From positions 1-45,754 of the forward strand of contig NZ_JADWYX010000072.1 of the NCBI RefSeq assembly GCF_016786355.1: a DNA stretch of 45,754 nucleotides, written 5' to 3'. The DNA is from Frankia sp. AgB1.9 (GTDB lineage Bacteria > Actinomycetota > Actinomycetes > Frankiales > Frankiaceae). This document shows, piece by piece, positions 32,815 through 40,357 of the stretch (its first letter is position 1; each line of letters opens with the position of its first letter). A program made the position numbers and the translations under genes. The notes under the pieces are model-generated. The model was not told the origin of the DNA. It made no database searches and saw only the letters and a list, made by a program, of their open reading frames with translations.

Positions 32815-32846
32815 GCTGAGGGTGGTAGTGGCTGAGGGTGGTAGTG
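32815..32846. promoter_or_regulatory. Two tandem 16-bp repeats in the divergent promoter
   Basis: GCTGAGGGTGGTAGTG occurs twice head to tail (32815-32830 and 32831-32846), 44 bp before the XRE start codon. GGTAGTG-like half-sites in tandem could be direct-repeat binding sites for the regulator at 32890. No dyad equivalent to the one at 23893 was found. Confidence 0.5.
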
Positions 32847-32889
32847 ACAGGGACACCACGACGGCTCGGGAGGTTGTTACGGTCAGGCA

Positions 32890-33744
32890 GTGAGCGACAA
32901 CGAGCTCGGGCTTTTTCTGCGCACGCACCGTGAGGCGCTCAGCCCGGCCGACGTCGGCCTGCCCGCCGGTCCGCGTCGCCGCGCCACCGGACTGCGCCGC
33001 TCCGAGGTGGCGACCCTCGCCGGCGTCAGCGTCGAGTACGTGATCAGGCTCGAGCAGGGACGCGACCGCCGGCCGTCGCCACAGGTGCTCTCCGCCCTCG
33101 CCGAGGCACTGCGGCTGACCACCCGGGAGCGCGTTCACCTGCACCGGCTGACGAAAGCCGCCGACCCGGGATTCAGGTGCCGGGGCCTCGGCGATCCGGC
33201 CGGCACCGTCCGCCCGACTGTCCAGGCCCTGCTCGACCGCCTTGAGCCGACCGCCGCGGTGTTGCTGAACCTGCTCAGCGACGTCCTCGCGCACACCGCA
33301 GGCTATGAGCGGCTCGTCGGACCCATGGGGCTGTTGGAGGCCGCGCAGCCCAACCTCGCCCGGTTCCTCTTCACCGACGTCCGAGCCCGCGAGGCGTACC
33401 TCGACTGGGACCATGTCGCCGACGAACAGGTCGCGGCCCTCAAACAGGGCCCGTTCCGGGCTCGCCCGGATATGGCGGCGCTGGCGGATGAGCTGACGGT
33501 CACCGTCGGCGAGGCCTTCACCCACCGGGTCGACACGGTTCCCGGCCTGCCTAAGGCCACCGGCGTCCTTCGCCTGGCCCACCCCGGCGCCGGGGCGCTT
33601 CGGCTCGCCTACGAGACCCTTGAGCTCTCCGTCGACGACGACCAGCGTCTCGTCGTCTACCTGCCCGCCGACGCGGCGACGGCCGCTGCGCTCGACGAGC
33701 TCAACCGCGACCGACCCCAGCCGCTACGCCTCGTCGGCCGGTGA
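32890..33744 (+). CDS. XRE-family regulator with MmyB-like ligand domain (paralogue)
   Basis: The 284-residue protein has the same layout as the regulator at 23947. The HTH contains VGLPAGPRRRATGLRRSEVA, TLAGVSVEYVIRLEQGRD and RRPSPQVLSALAEALRLT. The MmyB-like C-terminal domain includes VQALLDRLEPTAAVLLNLLS and ends with LSVDDDQRLVVYLPADAATA. GTG 32890 is the likely start. It is divergent from the FAD oxidoreductase and probably controls that gene and the LLM gene. Its stop codon lies inside the first unit of the 68-bp tandem repeat. Confidence 0.92.
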   Translation: MSDNELGLFLRTHREALSPADVGLPAGPRRRATGLRRSEVATLAGVSVEYVIRLEQGRDRRPSPQVLSALAEALRLTTRERVHLHRLTKAADPGFRCRGLGDPAGTVRPTVQALLDRLEPTAAVLLNLLSDVLAHTAGYERLVGPMGLLEAAQPNLARFLFTDVRAREAYLDWDHVADEQVAALKQGPFRARPDMAALADELTVTVGEAFTHRVDTVPGLPKATGVLRLAHPGAGALRLAYETLELSVDDDQRLVVYLPADAATAAALDELNRDRPQPLRLVGR

Positions 33745-34012
33745 CCGACCGCAGGTGATCTCGCTTCGCGCCACACATGAAAGGCACCTCACGACGCGGT
33801 CGATCGCTACGACCGACCGCACGCGTTCTGGCGTCTCGCCACATTGGAGAGGCACCCCACGACGCGGTCGATTGCTGTGACCGAACGCGGGCGTGCTCGC
33901 GTCCCGCCACACTCGGGAGATACCTCACGACGCGGTCGATTGCTGTGACCGAACGCGGGCGTGCTCGCGTCCCGCCACACTCGGGAGATACCTCACCACC
34001 ACGCGATCGTTC
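33741..34012. repeat. Four-copy 68-bp tandem repeat
   Basis: Units begin at 33741, 33809, 33877 and 33945, exactly 68 bp apart. The first 51 bases of units 3 and 4 are identical; units 1 and 2 are diverged. The unit reads GTGACCGAACGCGGGCGTGC... CACGACGCGGTCGATTGCT. Across each junction CGGTCG can pair with the following CGACCG or TGACCG over a 7-nt loop. The change C to T keeps a G-U pair, a hint of conserved structure. The array begins on the stop codon of the XRE gene. No spacers vary between units, so it is not a CRISPR array. Confidence 0.93.
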
Positions 34013-34063
34013 CTACATGGTGGTCGCGGATGCTTGGATTCCGTCACCACCACGTAGGAACGA
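34007..34063 (+). promoter_or_regulatory. Long hairpin upstream of the cupin gene
   Basis: TCGTTCCTACATGGTGGT (34007-34024) pairs with ACCACCACGTAGGAACGA (34046-34063) at 17 of 18 positions around a 21-nt loop. It follows the tandem repeats and ends 69 bp before the cupin start codon. It may be an operator dyad, a terminator for the XRE transcript without a U tract, or an RNA leader structure. The sequence does not decide between these. Confidence 0.7.
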
Positions 34064-34132
34064 ACGTGCGGCCGACCCGTCCGGGTGCTGCCGAACGGGA
34101 CCGGTCCCCGAAACACGCTGAGGAGGCTCACC

Positions 34133-34711
34133 GTGCCTGATCAAGCAGCGGCCTCGCCCGACCCGACGGGCACCGCCGATAGGGCGCCCGTCGCCAAGGG
34201 GCCGTCCGCAGCCGAGGGGACGGCGACCGGGCCGGACGAGCCGACCCCGCAGGAGTTCGACGCGTTCCACCGCCGGCTCCACCAGATCCGCCCCGCCGGC
34301 CTGTCGGCGCACACCGCGCAGACCGAGGGGATGCGCCGGGTCGAGGCGCTGTCCGGCACGACCGTCGGTACCGAGCGGCTGTGGATGGGCCAGACCCACG
34401 TGGCGCCGGCCACCCGGTCGGCCAACCATCACCACGGGGTGTCCGAGACCGGGATCTACGTCGTCTCCGGGCATCCGGCGTTCGTCTTCCTGCGGGAGGA
34501 AGAGGAGATCCGGCTGGAGACCTCGCCCGGCGACTACATCTACGTGCCGCCGTGGGTGCCGCACCGGGAGGAGAACCCGGACCCGGAGGCCGAGGCGGTG
34601 GTCGTCATCGCCCGCACCACCCAGGAGGCGATCGTCGTCAACCTCGCCGATCTGCGCTGGCGCGGACCGGCGAAGACCTCGGACGGCGGCCGCACCTGGC
34701 ACACCGACTGA
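34133..34711 (+). CDS. Cupin domain protein
   Basis: The 192-residue protein begins with about 45 Pro/Ala-rich residues, followed by a single cupin barrel. Motif 1 is SANHHHGVSETGIYVVSG, with a three-His run and a Glu as metal ligands. Motif 2 is SPGDYIYVPPWVPHREEN, with the fourth ligand His. AGGAGG (34121-34126) with a 6-nt spacer fixes GTG 34133. It could be an isomerase, dioxygenase or sensor; the family is too broad for a function. Its last 31 bases recur at 34815. Confidence 0.88.
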   Translation: MPDQAAASPDPTGTADRAPVAKGPSAAEGTATGPDEPTPQEFDAFHRRLHQIRPAGLSAHTAQTEGMRRVEALSGTTVGTERLWMGQTHVAPATRSANHHHGVSETGIYVVSGHPAFVFLREEEEIRLETSPGDYIYVPPWVPHREENPDPEAEAVVVIARTTQEAIVVNLADLRWRGPAKTSDGGRTWHTD

Positions 34712-34814
34712 GTGGGTCCGCCGAAGCAGGCCGAGCCGCCGTGATCCCTGCGGGCAGGTGGCCGGGCCAGGAAGGTCCACATCAGGGGCCGGCGCGTTCA
34801 CCCGTGGCCACGCC

Positions 34815-34845
34815 GGACGGCGGCCGCACCCGGCACACCGACTGA
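34815..34845 (+). repeat. 31-bp direct repeat of the cupin gene's 3' end
   Basis: GGACGGCGGCCGCACC then C then GGCACACCGACTGA repeats bases 34681-34711, the end of the cupin coding region with its stop, with one T to C change. The copy lies 134 bp further on with no gene around it. It marks a partial duplication or the remnant of a second cupin gene removed by recombination. Confidence 0.85.
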
Positions 34846-34941
34846 GCGCGGCCGGCAGCAAGGCGCAGGCCCGCGAGACGTCGCCCCCCCAGACGTCGGC
34901 CCACCAGACGTCGGCACGGTCCGCTGCGGCGCCGCCGGCCG

Positions 34942-35017
34942 TTGATCGCTGTTTTGGCCCTCCCGTGGCTGTGATCAGGGCTTTTCCGCGACCACCAGAG
35001 GGCTCAAACGACGATCA
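34942..35017. repeat. Palindromic intergenic repeat, copy 5
   Basis: TTGATCGCTGTTTTGGCCCT then CCCGTGGCT is opposed by ACCACCAGAGGGCTCAAACG then ACGATCA. The TTTTGG/CTCAA asymmetry is the same as in copy 2. It lies between the convergent cupin and carbonic anhydrase genes. Confidence 0.88.
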
Positions 35018-35173
35018 CCGACACCAAGGTGGCGGCGGCCGGAAGCCCGCCGACGGATGGCCGCGCCGTTTGCCCTTGCCTGCGCCGCCGACCCGGGCAC
35101 CATGCCGCGACACCGCCGCCGGCTCCACGAGCGCTCCACTGACCCCGCGTCGAGGCCCCGCGGGTCGGGTCGG

Positions 35174-35662
35174 TCAGGAGACCTCCTTGAGCAGGCCGGT
35201 CGCCACGTCGAAGACGAAGCCCCGAATCGCGTCCCGGTGCGGGACGAAGGGGCTCGCCTTGATCCGCGCGATGGACTGCCGGACGTCCTCATCCAGATCG
35301 GGGAACGCCTCGGCGGCCCACTCCGGCTTGATCCCGGTCTCGTCCTGGATCGAGCGCTTGAAGTCGTCGTCGGTGAAGGTCAGCATGCCGCAGTCGGTGT
35401 GGTGGATCAGGATGATCTCGGTCGTGCCGAGCAGCCGCTGGCTGATCGCGAGGGACCGGATCTCGTCGTCGGTCACCACCCCGCCCGCGTTGCGGATGAC
35501 GTGCGCCTCCCCCTCGGCGAGGCCGAGGATCCCGTAGACGTTCAGCCTCGCGTCCATGCAGGCGACGACGGCGATGTTGCGGGCGGGCGGCAACGGAAGC
35601 GGCCCGACGAAGCTCTGGGCGTAGGCGGCGTTGTTGGCCAGGTACTCGTCCGTAACGGACAC
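35174..35662 (-). CDS. Beta-class carbonic anhydrase
   Basis: The 162-residue zinc enzyme interconverts CO2 and bicarbonate. Zinc ligands are C35 in VVACMDARL, with the D37/R39 dyad, and H88 and C91 in HHTDCGML. The segments HVIRNAGGVVTDDEIRSLAI and RDAIRGFVFDVATGLLKEV are typical of the short actinobacterial beta-CA group. GTG 35662 follows GGGGGAACC. It appears to be a single-gene unit. Bicarbonate from it could serve carboxylases such as those at 2619, but that link is only suggestive. Confidence 0.93.
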   Translation of the reverse strand: MSVTDEYLANNAAYAQSFVGPLPLPPARNIAVVACMDARLNVYGILGLAEGEAHVIRNAGGVVTDDEIRSLAISQRLLGTTEIILIHHTDCGMLTFTDDDFKRSIQDETGIKPEWAAEAFPDLDEDVRQSIARIKASPFVPHRDAIRGFVFDVATGLLKEVS

Positions 35663-36193
35663 GGTTCCCCCAGTAGCGAGCGCATTTCATCATCTTTTAC
35701 ATCGGTGAAGTGAAGTTATCTCTCCGTCCGATGTCAACCCGCCGCGGGCGACCCGGCACTCCTGAGCCAGACCTCGCCGTGCCAGCCCAGCCGCACGTCA
35801 GCGGCCCCCGCGGCGTCCACCGCCCTTCGGCCGGGCGTGAACTGGCCCGGTTCGAGGCCGACTCGGCGACGGCCGGAAGGATCACAGCCGAACATCGGCC
35901 GCGGCCGGCCGCCCGACCCCGAGTCGCATTCGTGCAACATTCATCTTTCTCTATCGAATTAATGGACATATCGCTGATCCGCGGCCTACTGTCGCGCAAC
36001 GGTGGGTCGCACCTAGCACCTAGCACCTAGCACCCCGCACCCCGCACCCCGGACCCGCGAGGCCGCCGAACCCGTGCCGACCGCACGCGTCGGCGTACCC
36101 GTCGTCCGACCGCTCCCCCGGCGCCTCCGGCTGACCCGGGGGGCTGCCGATGCCCGTCCGCACACTGATCAACCCGCCGAGAAGGAGTGAACA
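35663..36193. other. Intergenic region with IR and heptamer repeats
   Basis: No gene is supported in this 531-bp divergent gap. ACATCGG and CCGATGT flank the stretch just upstream of the carbonic anhydrase gene (about 35700-35738) and form a 7-bp inverted repeat. The bases at about 35935-35980 are relatively AT-rich and may hold the promoter of the dioxygenase gene. At 36011-36052 the heptamer ACCTAGC occurs three times followed by three ACCCCGC-like units, a simple tandem repeat. Confidence 0.55.
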
Positions 36194-37156
36194 ATGACCG
36201 TCGACACCGCGCCGGCTCCCGTGACGCCCGCCGTCGAGCTCGACATCCGGCCGCTGACCGTCCGGATCGGCGCCGAGATCAGCGGTGTCCGGATCGACGG
36301 CGACCTGGACGCCGCGACCGTCGCGGCCGTGCGGACGGCGATCGTGCGGAACCGGGTGGTGTTCTTCCGCGACCAGCACCACCTGACCCCGGAGATCCAG
36401 ATCGCGTTCGCCCGGCTGCTCGGCGAGCTCACCCAGGCCCACCCGTCGCAGGCTCCGCTCGACGGCTACCCGCTGGTGCACGAGCTCGACGCGTCCAAGG
36501 GCGGCCGGGCCGGCGCCTGGCACACGGACGTCAGCTTCACGGACCGGCCGCCGGCGTTCTCGGTGCTGCGGGCCGTCGAGATCCCGCCGGTCGGCGGCGA
36601 CACGATCTGGGCGAACACCGTGGCGGCCTACTGGGACCTGCCGGCCCCGCTGCAGCAGGTCGCGGACGCGCTGCGGGTCTACCACACCAACCAGCACGAC
36701 TACGGCCTGCGCCTCCAGGACCTCGACGGCCTGCCCGAGGTGTTCAAGGAGCGGTTCTTCGAGTTCCGCTCCAAGGAGTTCGAGGCCGAGCACCCGGTGG
36801 TGCGCGTCCACCCCGAGACGGGCGAACCGTCGCTGCTGCTCGGCGGGTTCGTCAAGCAGCTGACCGGAGTGAGCCAGGAGCAGTCGTTCGACCTGCTGCG
36901 CACGTTCGCCGACGCGGTAGCCAAGCCGGAGAACACCGTCCGGTGGCACTGGCGGACCGGCGACGTCGCCATCTGGGACAACCGCGCGACCCAGCACTAC
37001 GCGATCAACGACTACGCCGACAGCCCGCGGATCGTGCACCGGGTCACCGTCGCCGGCACCATCCCGGTCGGCAGGGACGGGCGCCCGAGCGTCTCCCGCG
37101 CCGGCGACGCGAGCGAGTACTCCCCGATCGGCACAGTCCCCACGCCAGCCGTCTGA
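36194..37156 (+). CDS. TauD/AtsK-family Fe(II)/2-oxoglutarate dioxygenase (second copy)
   Basis: The 320-residue enzyme shares the fold of the protein at 14398 but is clearly diverged. The iron site is H110 and D112 in AWHTDVSF plus the His in NRATQHYAINDY, and the 2-oxoglutarate Arg is in PRIVHRVTV. FRSKEFEAEHPVVRVHPETG and LLLGGFVKQLTGVS are features of alkylsulfatase AtsK-type members. AAGGAG about 6 bases upstream supports ATG 36194. About 40 extra residues follow the core (VGRDGRPSVSRAGDASEYSP). Probably liberates sulfate from alkyl sulfates. It is not in a transporter operon. Confidence 0.9.
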   Translation: MTVDTAPAPVTPAVELDIRPLTVRIGAEISGVRIDGDLDAATVAAVRTAIVRNRVVFFRDQHHLTPEIQIAFARLLGELTQAHPSQAPLDGYPLVHELDASKGGRAGAWHTDVSFTDRPPAFSVLRAVEIPPVGGDTIWANTVAAYWDLPAPLQQVADALRVYHTNQHDYGLRLQDLDGLPEVFKERFFEFRSKEFEAEHPVVRVHPETGEPSLLLGGFVKQLTGVSQEQSFDLLRTFADAVAKPENTVRWHWRTGDVAIWDNRATQHYAINDYADSPRIVHRVTVAGTIPVGRDGRPSVSRAGDASEYSPIGTVPTPAV

Positions 37157-37164
37157 CCTGCACA

Positions 37165-37185
37165 GGGCCGCCGGGAAGGCGGCCC
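37165..37185 (+). terminator. Hairpin after the second TauD/AtsK gene
   Basis: GGGCCGCC-GGGAA-GGCGGCCC is a perfect 8-bp stem 8 bp after the stop codon. It lacks a U tract, as is common in high-GC actinobacteria. It lies between convergent genes. Confidence 0.6.
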
Positions 37186-37303
37186 CGACCAGTGCAAGGC
37201 CGCCGGCCAGGCGGGTCGTGGACCTGTGCCTCGACCCGCCTCGCCGGTTGGGACGGCCTCCGGGCGAACGCCCGCGCCCTCCTCGCGAGGGGTCGGACCG
37301 CCC

Positions 37304-38200
37304 TCAGGCGTCGCGCGGCTCGCGGGGCAGCTTGTCCGGGGCCACCACGAGGTCGAGGCGAGCGACCCGGCCGGCGGCGACGGTGAACGCGACGACGGCG
37401 GCGAGGCGCCCCGCCTCGTGTACCGCGAAGCCGGGCGCCCCGTTGACCCGCACCAGCTCGATCTGACTGCCCAGCTGCCCCTTCGCGAGGACGCCGAGGA
37501 CGAAGCGCGCGACCTTGTCGGCCCCTTGGATCGGCCGGCGGGCCGCCGTGACGAATCCGCCACCATCGCTGACGAGCACGACCTCGGGGTCCAGAACGGC
37601 GATCAGTGTGCCGAGGTCGCCCGAGCCGGCCGCCGCCGCGAACGCCTCCACGACACGGCGGTGCTCGGCGGGATCGACCACCGGGCGCCCGGCCCGGTCG
37701 CGAATGTGCCGACGGGCCCGCGAGGCGAGCTGGCGCACGGAGGCGGGGGTACGCCCGACGATGTCGGCGACCTCGGGGAACGGCAGACCGAACAGGTCGT
37801 GCAGCACGAACGCGGTCCGCTCGGCGGGTGTCAGGGTCTCCAGCACGACGAGCAGCGCGTAGCTGACCTCGTCGTCGAGGGTGACCCTGTCCGCGGGGTC
37901 GCCCTGCTCGGGGGCCGCGGTGGTGAGGACGGGCTCGGGCAGCCACGGGCCGACATACCGCTCGCGGCGCACCCGGGCCGAGCGCAGGACGTCGACGGCC
38001 ATCCGCGACACGGTGACGACGGCCCAGGCCTCCGGGTCGCGGATCGGTTCCTCGACGTGGTGCGCGACCAGGCGCAGCCAGCAGTCGGCGACGACGTCCT
38101 CGGCGTCACCGCGGGAGCCGAGGATCGCATAGGCGACGCGCACCAGCCGCGGCCGCGCGGCCTGGAAGGCGACGGCCAGCGCCTCCTGGTCGGCGCTCAC
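37304..38200 (-). CDS. ECF41-type RNA polymerase sigma factor (SigJ-like)
   Basis: The 298-residue sigma factor has region 2 (LVRVAYAILGSRGDAEDVVA, DCWLRL) and region 4 (LTPAERTAFVLHDLFGLPFP, EVADIVGRTPASVRQLASRA). A C-terminal SnoaL-like domain of ~100 residues then follows. The ECF41 fingerprints are there: DGGG in VLVSDGGGF and the terminal APDKL (usually NPDKL). In this group the fused domain replaces a separate anti-sigma factor and tunes activity. The usual ECF41 partner, a carboxymuconolactone decarboxylase or oxidoreductase, is not adjacent here. Confidence 0.92.
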   Translation of the reverse strand: MSADQEALAVAFQAARPRLVRVAYAILGSRGDAEDVVADCWLRLVAHHVEEPIRDPEAWAVVTVSRMAVDVLRSARVRRERYVGPWLPEPVLTTAAPEQGDPADRVTLDDEVSYALLVVLETLTPAERTAFVLHDLFGLPFPEVADIVGRTPASVRQLASRARRHIRDRAGRPVVDPAEHRRVVEAFAAAAGSGDLGTLIAVLDPEVVLVSDGGGFVTAARRPIQGADKVARFVLGVLAKGQLGSQIELVRVNGAPGFAVHEAGRLAAVVAFTVAAGRVARLDLVVAPDKLPREPRDA

Positions 38201-38380
38201 GACGCCGGCCCGGATTTCCGCACGTTCGTCGCCCGGACGGTCGCCGCGCCCGTCGCGTCCTGCCTGCCGACTACCACCCTCATCGCCACCATCCTGGCCC
38301 GAGATCGCTGCCCCTGACTGGGACGAGACAGACCGACCAGATGTGACACCCGGACCGGCCGGACGGCTGGGACGAGGGCG

Positions 38381-39007
38381 TCAGACGAGGTCCAGGCGGC
38401 GGCGGACCCGCCCCAGCAGGGCAAGATCCGGAAGGGCGAGATCCGGTAGGGCGCGACCGGGCCGCGCACGAGCGGGCGACGCGCCCGGCTCGGCCTGCTC
38501 GGGCCCGACCCGGGGCGTGGGCAGCCGGATCGGGAGGCCGACCGGCGCCGCCGCCGACGCGAGGGCGATCTCGAACCAGACGACCTTGCCGTGCGGCCGG
38601 CCGCCATTGGTGGTGGCCACATGGTGGCCCCACCGTTCGGCGAGGCCCTCGACGAGCATCAGGCCACGGCCGCTCTCGTCGTCGGGGCTCGGGTCGCGTG
38701 GCCTCGGCGGGCGCGGGTCGGCGTCGGCCACCTCGATGAGCAGCCGCCCGCGGTCGGCGGTCACGCCGACCTCCACGCAGCCGACCAGCCCGCCGTCAAG
38801 GCGTTCGGCACCCGCGCAGGCGTCGATGGCGTTGCCGACCAGTTCCGAGGTGAGCAGCTCAGCCACGTCTGCCGCCTGCGCCAACCGCCACTCCCCGAGG
38901 ACTCCACGGACGAAGTGGCGGGCCAGCGGGCACGCGGCCGGGTCGGCGGGGAAGCGGAAGACGGCGACGTGGGGCGCGGCCTGCGGGCCGGTCTGGCCAC
39001 TGGTCAC
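38381..39007 (-). CDS. HATPase_c ATP-binding protein (anti-sigma kinase-like)
   Basis: The 208-residue protein contains a GHKL ATPase fold of the RsbW/SpoIIAB type. The N box is ELLTSELVGNAIDACAGAER and the G1 region is EVADADPRPP. The G2 region is ESGRGLMLVEGLAERWGHHV. The C-terminal ~60 residues are Pro/Arg/Leu-rich with a short repeat (ALPDLALPDLALLGR). GTG 39007 is chosen over an ATG 63 bases upstream that would overlap the promoter. It is divergent from an XRE-DUF5753 gene, and with DUF397 it makes the WhiJ/AbaA-like trio typical of sporulating actinobacteria. Confidence 0.85.
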   Translation of the reverse strand: MTSGQTGPQAAPHVAVFRFPADPAACPLARHFVRGVLGEWRLAQAADVAELLTSELVGNAIDACAGAERLDGGLVGCVEVGVTADRGRLLIEVADADPRPPRPRDPSPDDESGRGLMLVEGLAERWGHHVATTNGGRPHGKVVWFEIALASAAAPVGLPIRLPTPRVGPEQAEPGASPARARPGRALPDLALPDLALLGRVRRRLDLV

Positions 39008-39110
39008 GCTGCACCGCCCTCCCCTGGTCTGGCGAGACTTGCGGCGCACACCCCGACACCGCAGCAGCATTGATGTTGTGCCAGGGTGGCGCAGGCCACA
39101 TCATCCTTCT

Positions 39111-39151
39111 GCCCGACAGGAAGATGCAAGCTATGCACCTTCATGTCGGGC
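39111..39151. promoter_or_regulatory. 41-bp dyad in the HATPase/XRE divergent promoter
   Basis: GCCCGACAGGAAGATGCA (39111-39128) and TGCACCTTCATGTCGGGC (39134-39151) are inverted copies matching at 16 of 18 positions around a 5-bp centre. It lies 25 bp before the XRE-DUF5753 start and 104 bp before the HATPase start. The inner TGCA/TGCA may be the operator core for the XRE protein. Confidence 0.75.
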
Positions 39152-39175
39152 GGCCGCGAAGGAGGAGACCACACG

Positions 39176-40030
39176 ATGCCACCGCGCCGTCCTGCTCCCA
39201 CGGTCCGACTGCGCCGCCTCGCCGCCGAGCTGCGCCGCCTGCGCACGGACGCGGGCCTGACCCGCGAGGAGGTCTCCTCCCGCACCAACATCGACCCGGC
39301 CACGCTCTACCGGATCGAGACCGCTCGTGCGCGCCGGCCCCAGAAGCGGACCCTGCTGGCGATCCTCGCCTCCTACGGCGTTGACGAGCAGGCCCAGGAG
39401 GAGCTGCTGGCCCTGTCTCGCGAGGCCGACCGCCAGGGCATGCTCCTGCCCTACCACGACGAGCTTCCCGAGGAGTACGCCACCTACATCGGCTTCGAGG
39501 GCGAGGCGCGGTCGATCGCGACGTACGAGTCGCTGTTCGTCCCCGGTCTCCTGCAGACCGAGGACTACGCCCGCGCGGTCGTGTCCGGCGTGATGACGAC
39601 AGCGAGCGCGGAGGAGGTCGAACAGCGGGTGCGGGCCAGGATCGACCGCCAGGCCCTGCTGAACACGGCGGACCCGCCGCGCTTCTGGGCGGTGGTCGAC
39701 GAGGCCGCGCTGCGCCGCGCAGTCGGCGGCGCCAAGGTGATGAGCGTCCAACTGGCCCGTCTGGCCGAGGCGGCGGCGAAACCGAACATCACGGTCCAGG
39801 TCATCGCGTTCTCCGCGGGCGCGCACCCCGGCATGCCGGGGTCGTTCATCCTGCTCGACTTTCCCGACCCGGCGGATCCCGCAGTGGTCTACATCGACTC
39901 GATGGCCGGCGACCTGTTCCTTGAGGCGGACGCCGAGATCCGTCGATATCGCGCAATCTTCGATAGTCTACGCGCCATCGCTCTCGCCCCGGCCGACAGT
40001 CGACAACTGCTGACTGACCTGGGCCGATAG
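39176..40030 (+). CDS. XRE-DUF5753 regulator (WhiJ-like)
   Basis: The 284-residue protein has an N-terminal Xre HTH (LAAELRRLRTDAGLTREEVS, SRTNIDPATLYRIETARA). A DUF5753 domain follows: EEYATYIGFEGEARSIATYE, SLFVPGLLQTEDYARAVVSG and later HPGMPGSFILLDFPDP. ATG 39176 follows GGAGGAG (39161-39167) at 8 nt. In Streptomyces such proteins act with a small DUF397 partner to control development or antibiotic genes. The partner follows at 40075, 44 bp downstream. Confidence 0.92.
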   Translation: MPPRRPAPTVRLRRLAAELRRLRTDAGLTREEVSSRTNIDPATLYRIETARARRPQKRTLLAILASYGVDEQAQEELLALSREADRQGMLLPYHDELPEEYATYIGFEGEARSIATYESLFVPGLLQTEDYARAVVSGVMTTASAEEVEQRVRARIDRQALLNTADPPRFWAVVDEAALRRAVGGAKVMSVQLARLAEAAAKPNITVQVIAFSAGAHPGMPGSFILLDFPDPADPAVVYIDSMAGDLFLEADAEIRRYRAIFDSLRAIALAPADSRQLLTDLGR

Positions 40031-40074
40031 GCTGTAGACGGAACAGGTTGGGGGGCACCGGAAGGAAGGACGAA

Positions 40075-40272
40075 ATGACTCATCCGCATCTGGTGTGGCG
40101 CAAGAGCAGCCACAGCAGCGGTAATGGCGCCTGTGTCGAGGTAGCCGCCCTCCCAGACGGCGGTCGCGCGGTCCGCGATTCCAAGGATCCCGCCGGACCG
40201 GTCCTGCAATTCACGCCGGCCGAGTGGACGGCGTTTGTGGCAGGTGCCCGGGACGGCGAGTTCGACAGATAG
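40075..40272 (+). CDS. DUF397 protein, partner of the XRE-DUF5753 regulator
   Basis: The 65-residue protein shows the DUF397 core: WRKSSHSSGNGACVEVA, then GGRAVRDSKDPAGPVLQFTP and EWTAFVAGAR. ATG 40075 is preceded by GGAAGGA with a 7-nt spacer; an upstream in-frame GTG-like extension is not needed. These proteins bind and inhibit their cognate XRE-DUF5753 regulator in known systems. It is the last gene before a bidirectional terminator. Confidence 0.93.
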   Translation: MTHPHLVWRKSSHSSGNGACVEVAALPDGGRAVRDSKDPAGPVLQFTPAEWTAFVAGARDGEFDR

Positions 40273-40279
40273 TGGTCTC

Positions 40280-40318
40280 CGGCCGGGCGCCCGTCGGACT
40301 TCGTCGGCCGCCCGGCCG
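40280..40318. terminator. Hairpin terminator between DUF397 and kdpC
   Basis: CGGCCGGGCG (40280-40289) pairs with CGCCCGGCCG (40309-40318), 10 bp, around a loop that itself contains GTCGG. It lies between convergent genes and probably works in both directions. AGTGGTCTC occurs on both sides of it (about 40271 and 40331). Confidence 0.65.
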
Positions 40319-40357
40319 AACATTCTCGCAGTGGTCTCTCAGTACGCCTCGCGGAGG

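Noticed and set aside
33741..34012. Possible CRISPR array
   Set aside because: Units repeat end to end at 68 bp with no variable spacers and no cas genes nearby.
35697..36026. Minus-strand ORF with a Cys-Cys pair (KDECCTNATRG) as a second cysteine leader
   Set aside because: It lacks the RRxVDxxRxSSAxC pattern, continues for 109 codons in Arg/Pro-rich sequence and is on the strand leading to carbonic anhydrase, not to a sulfur gene.
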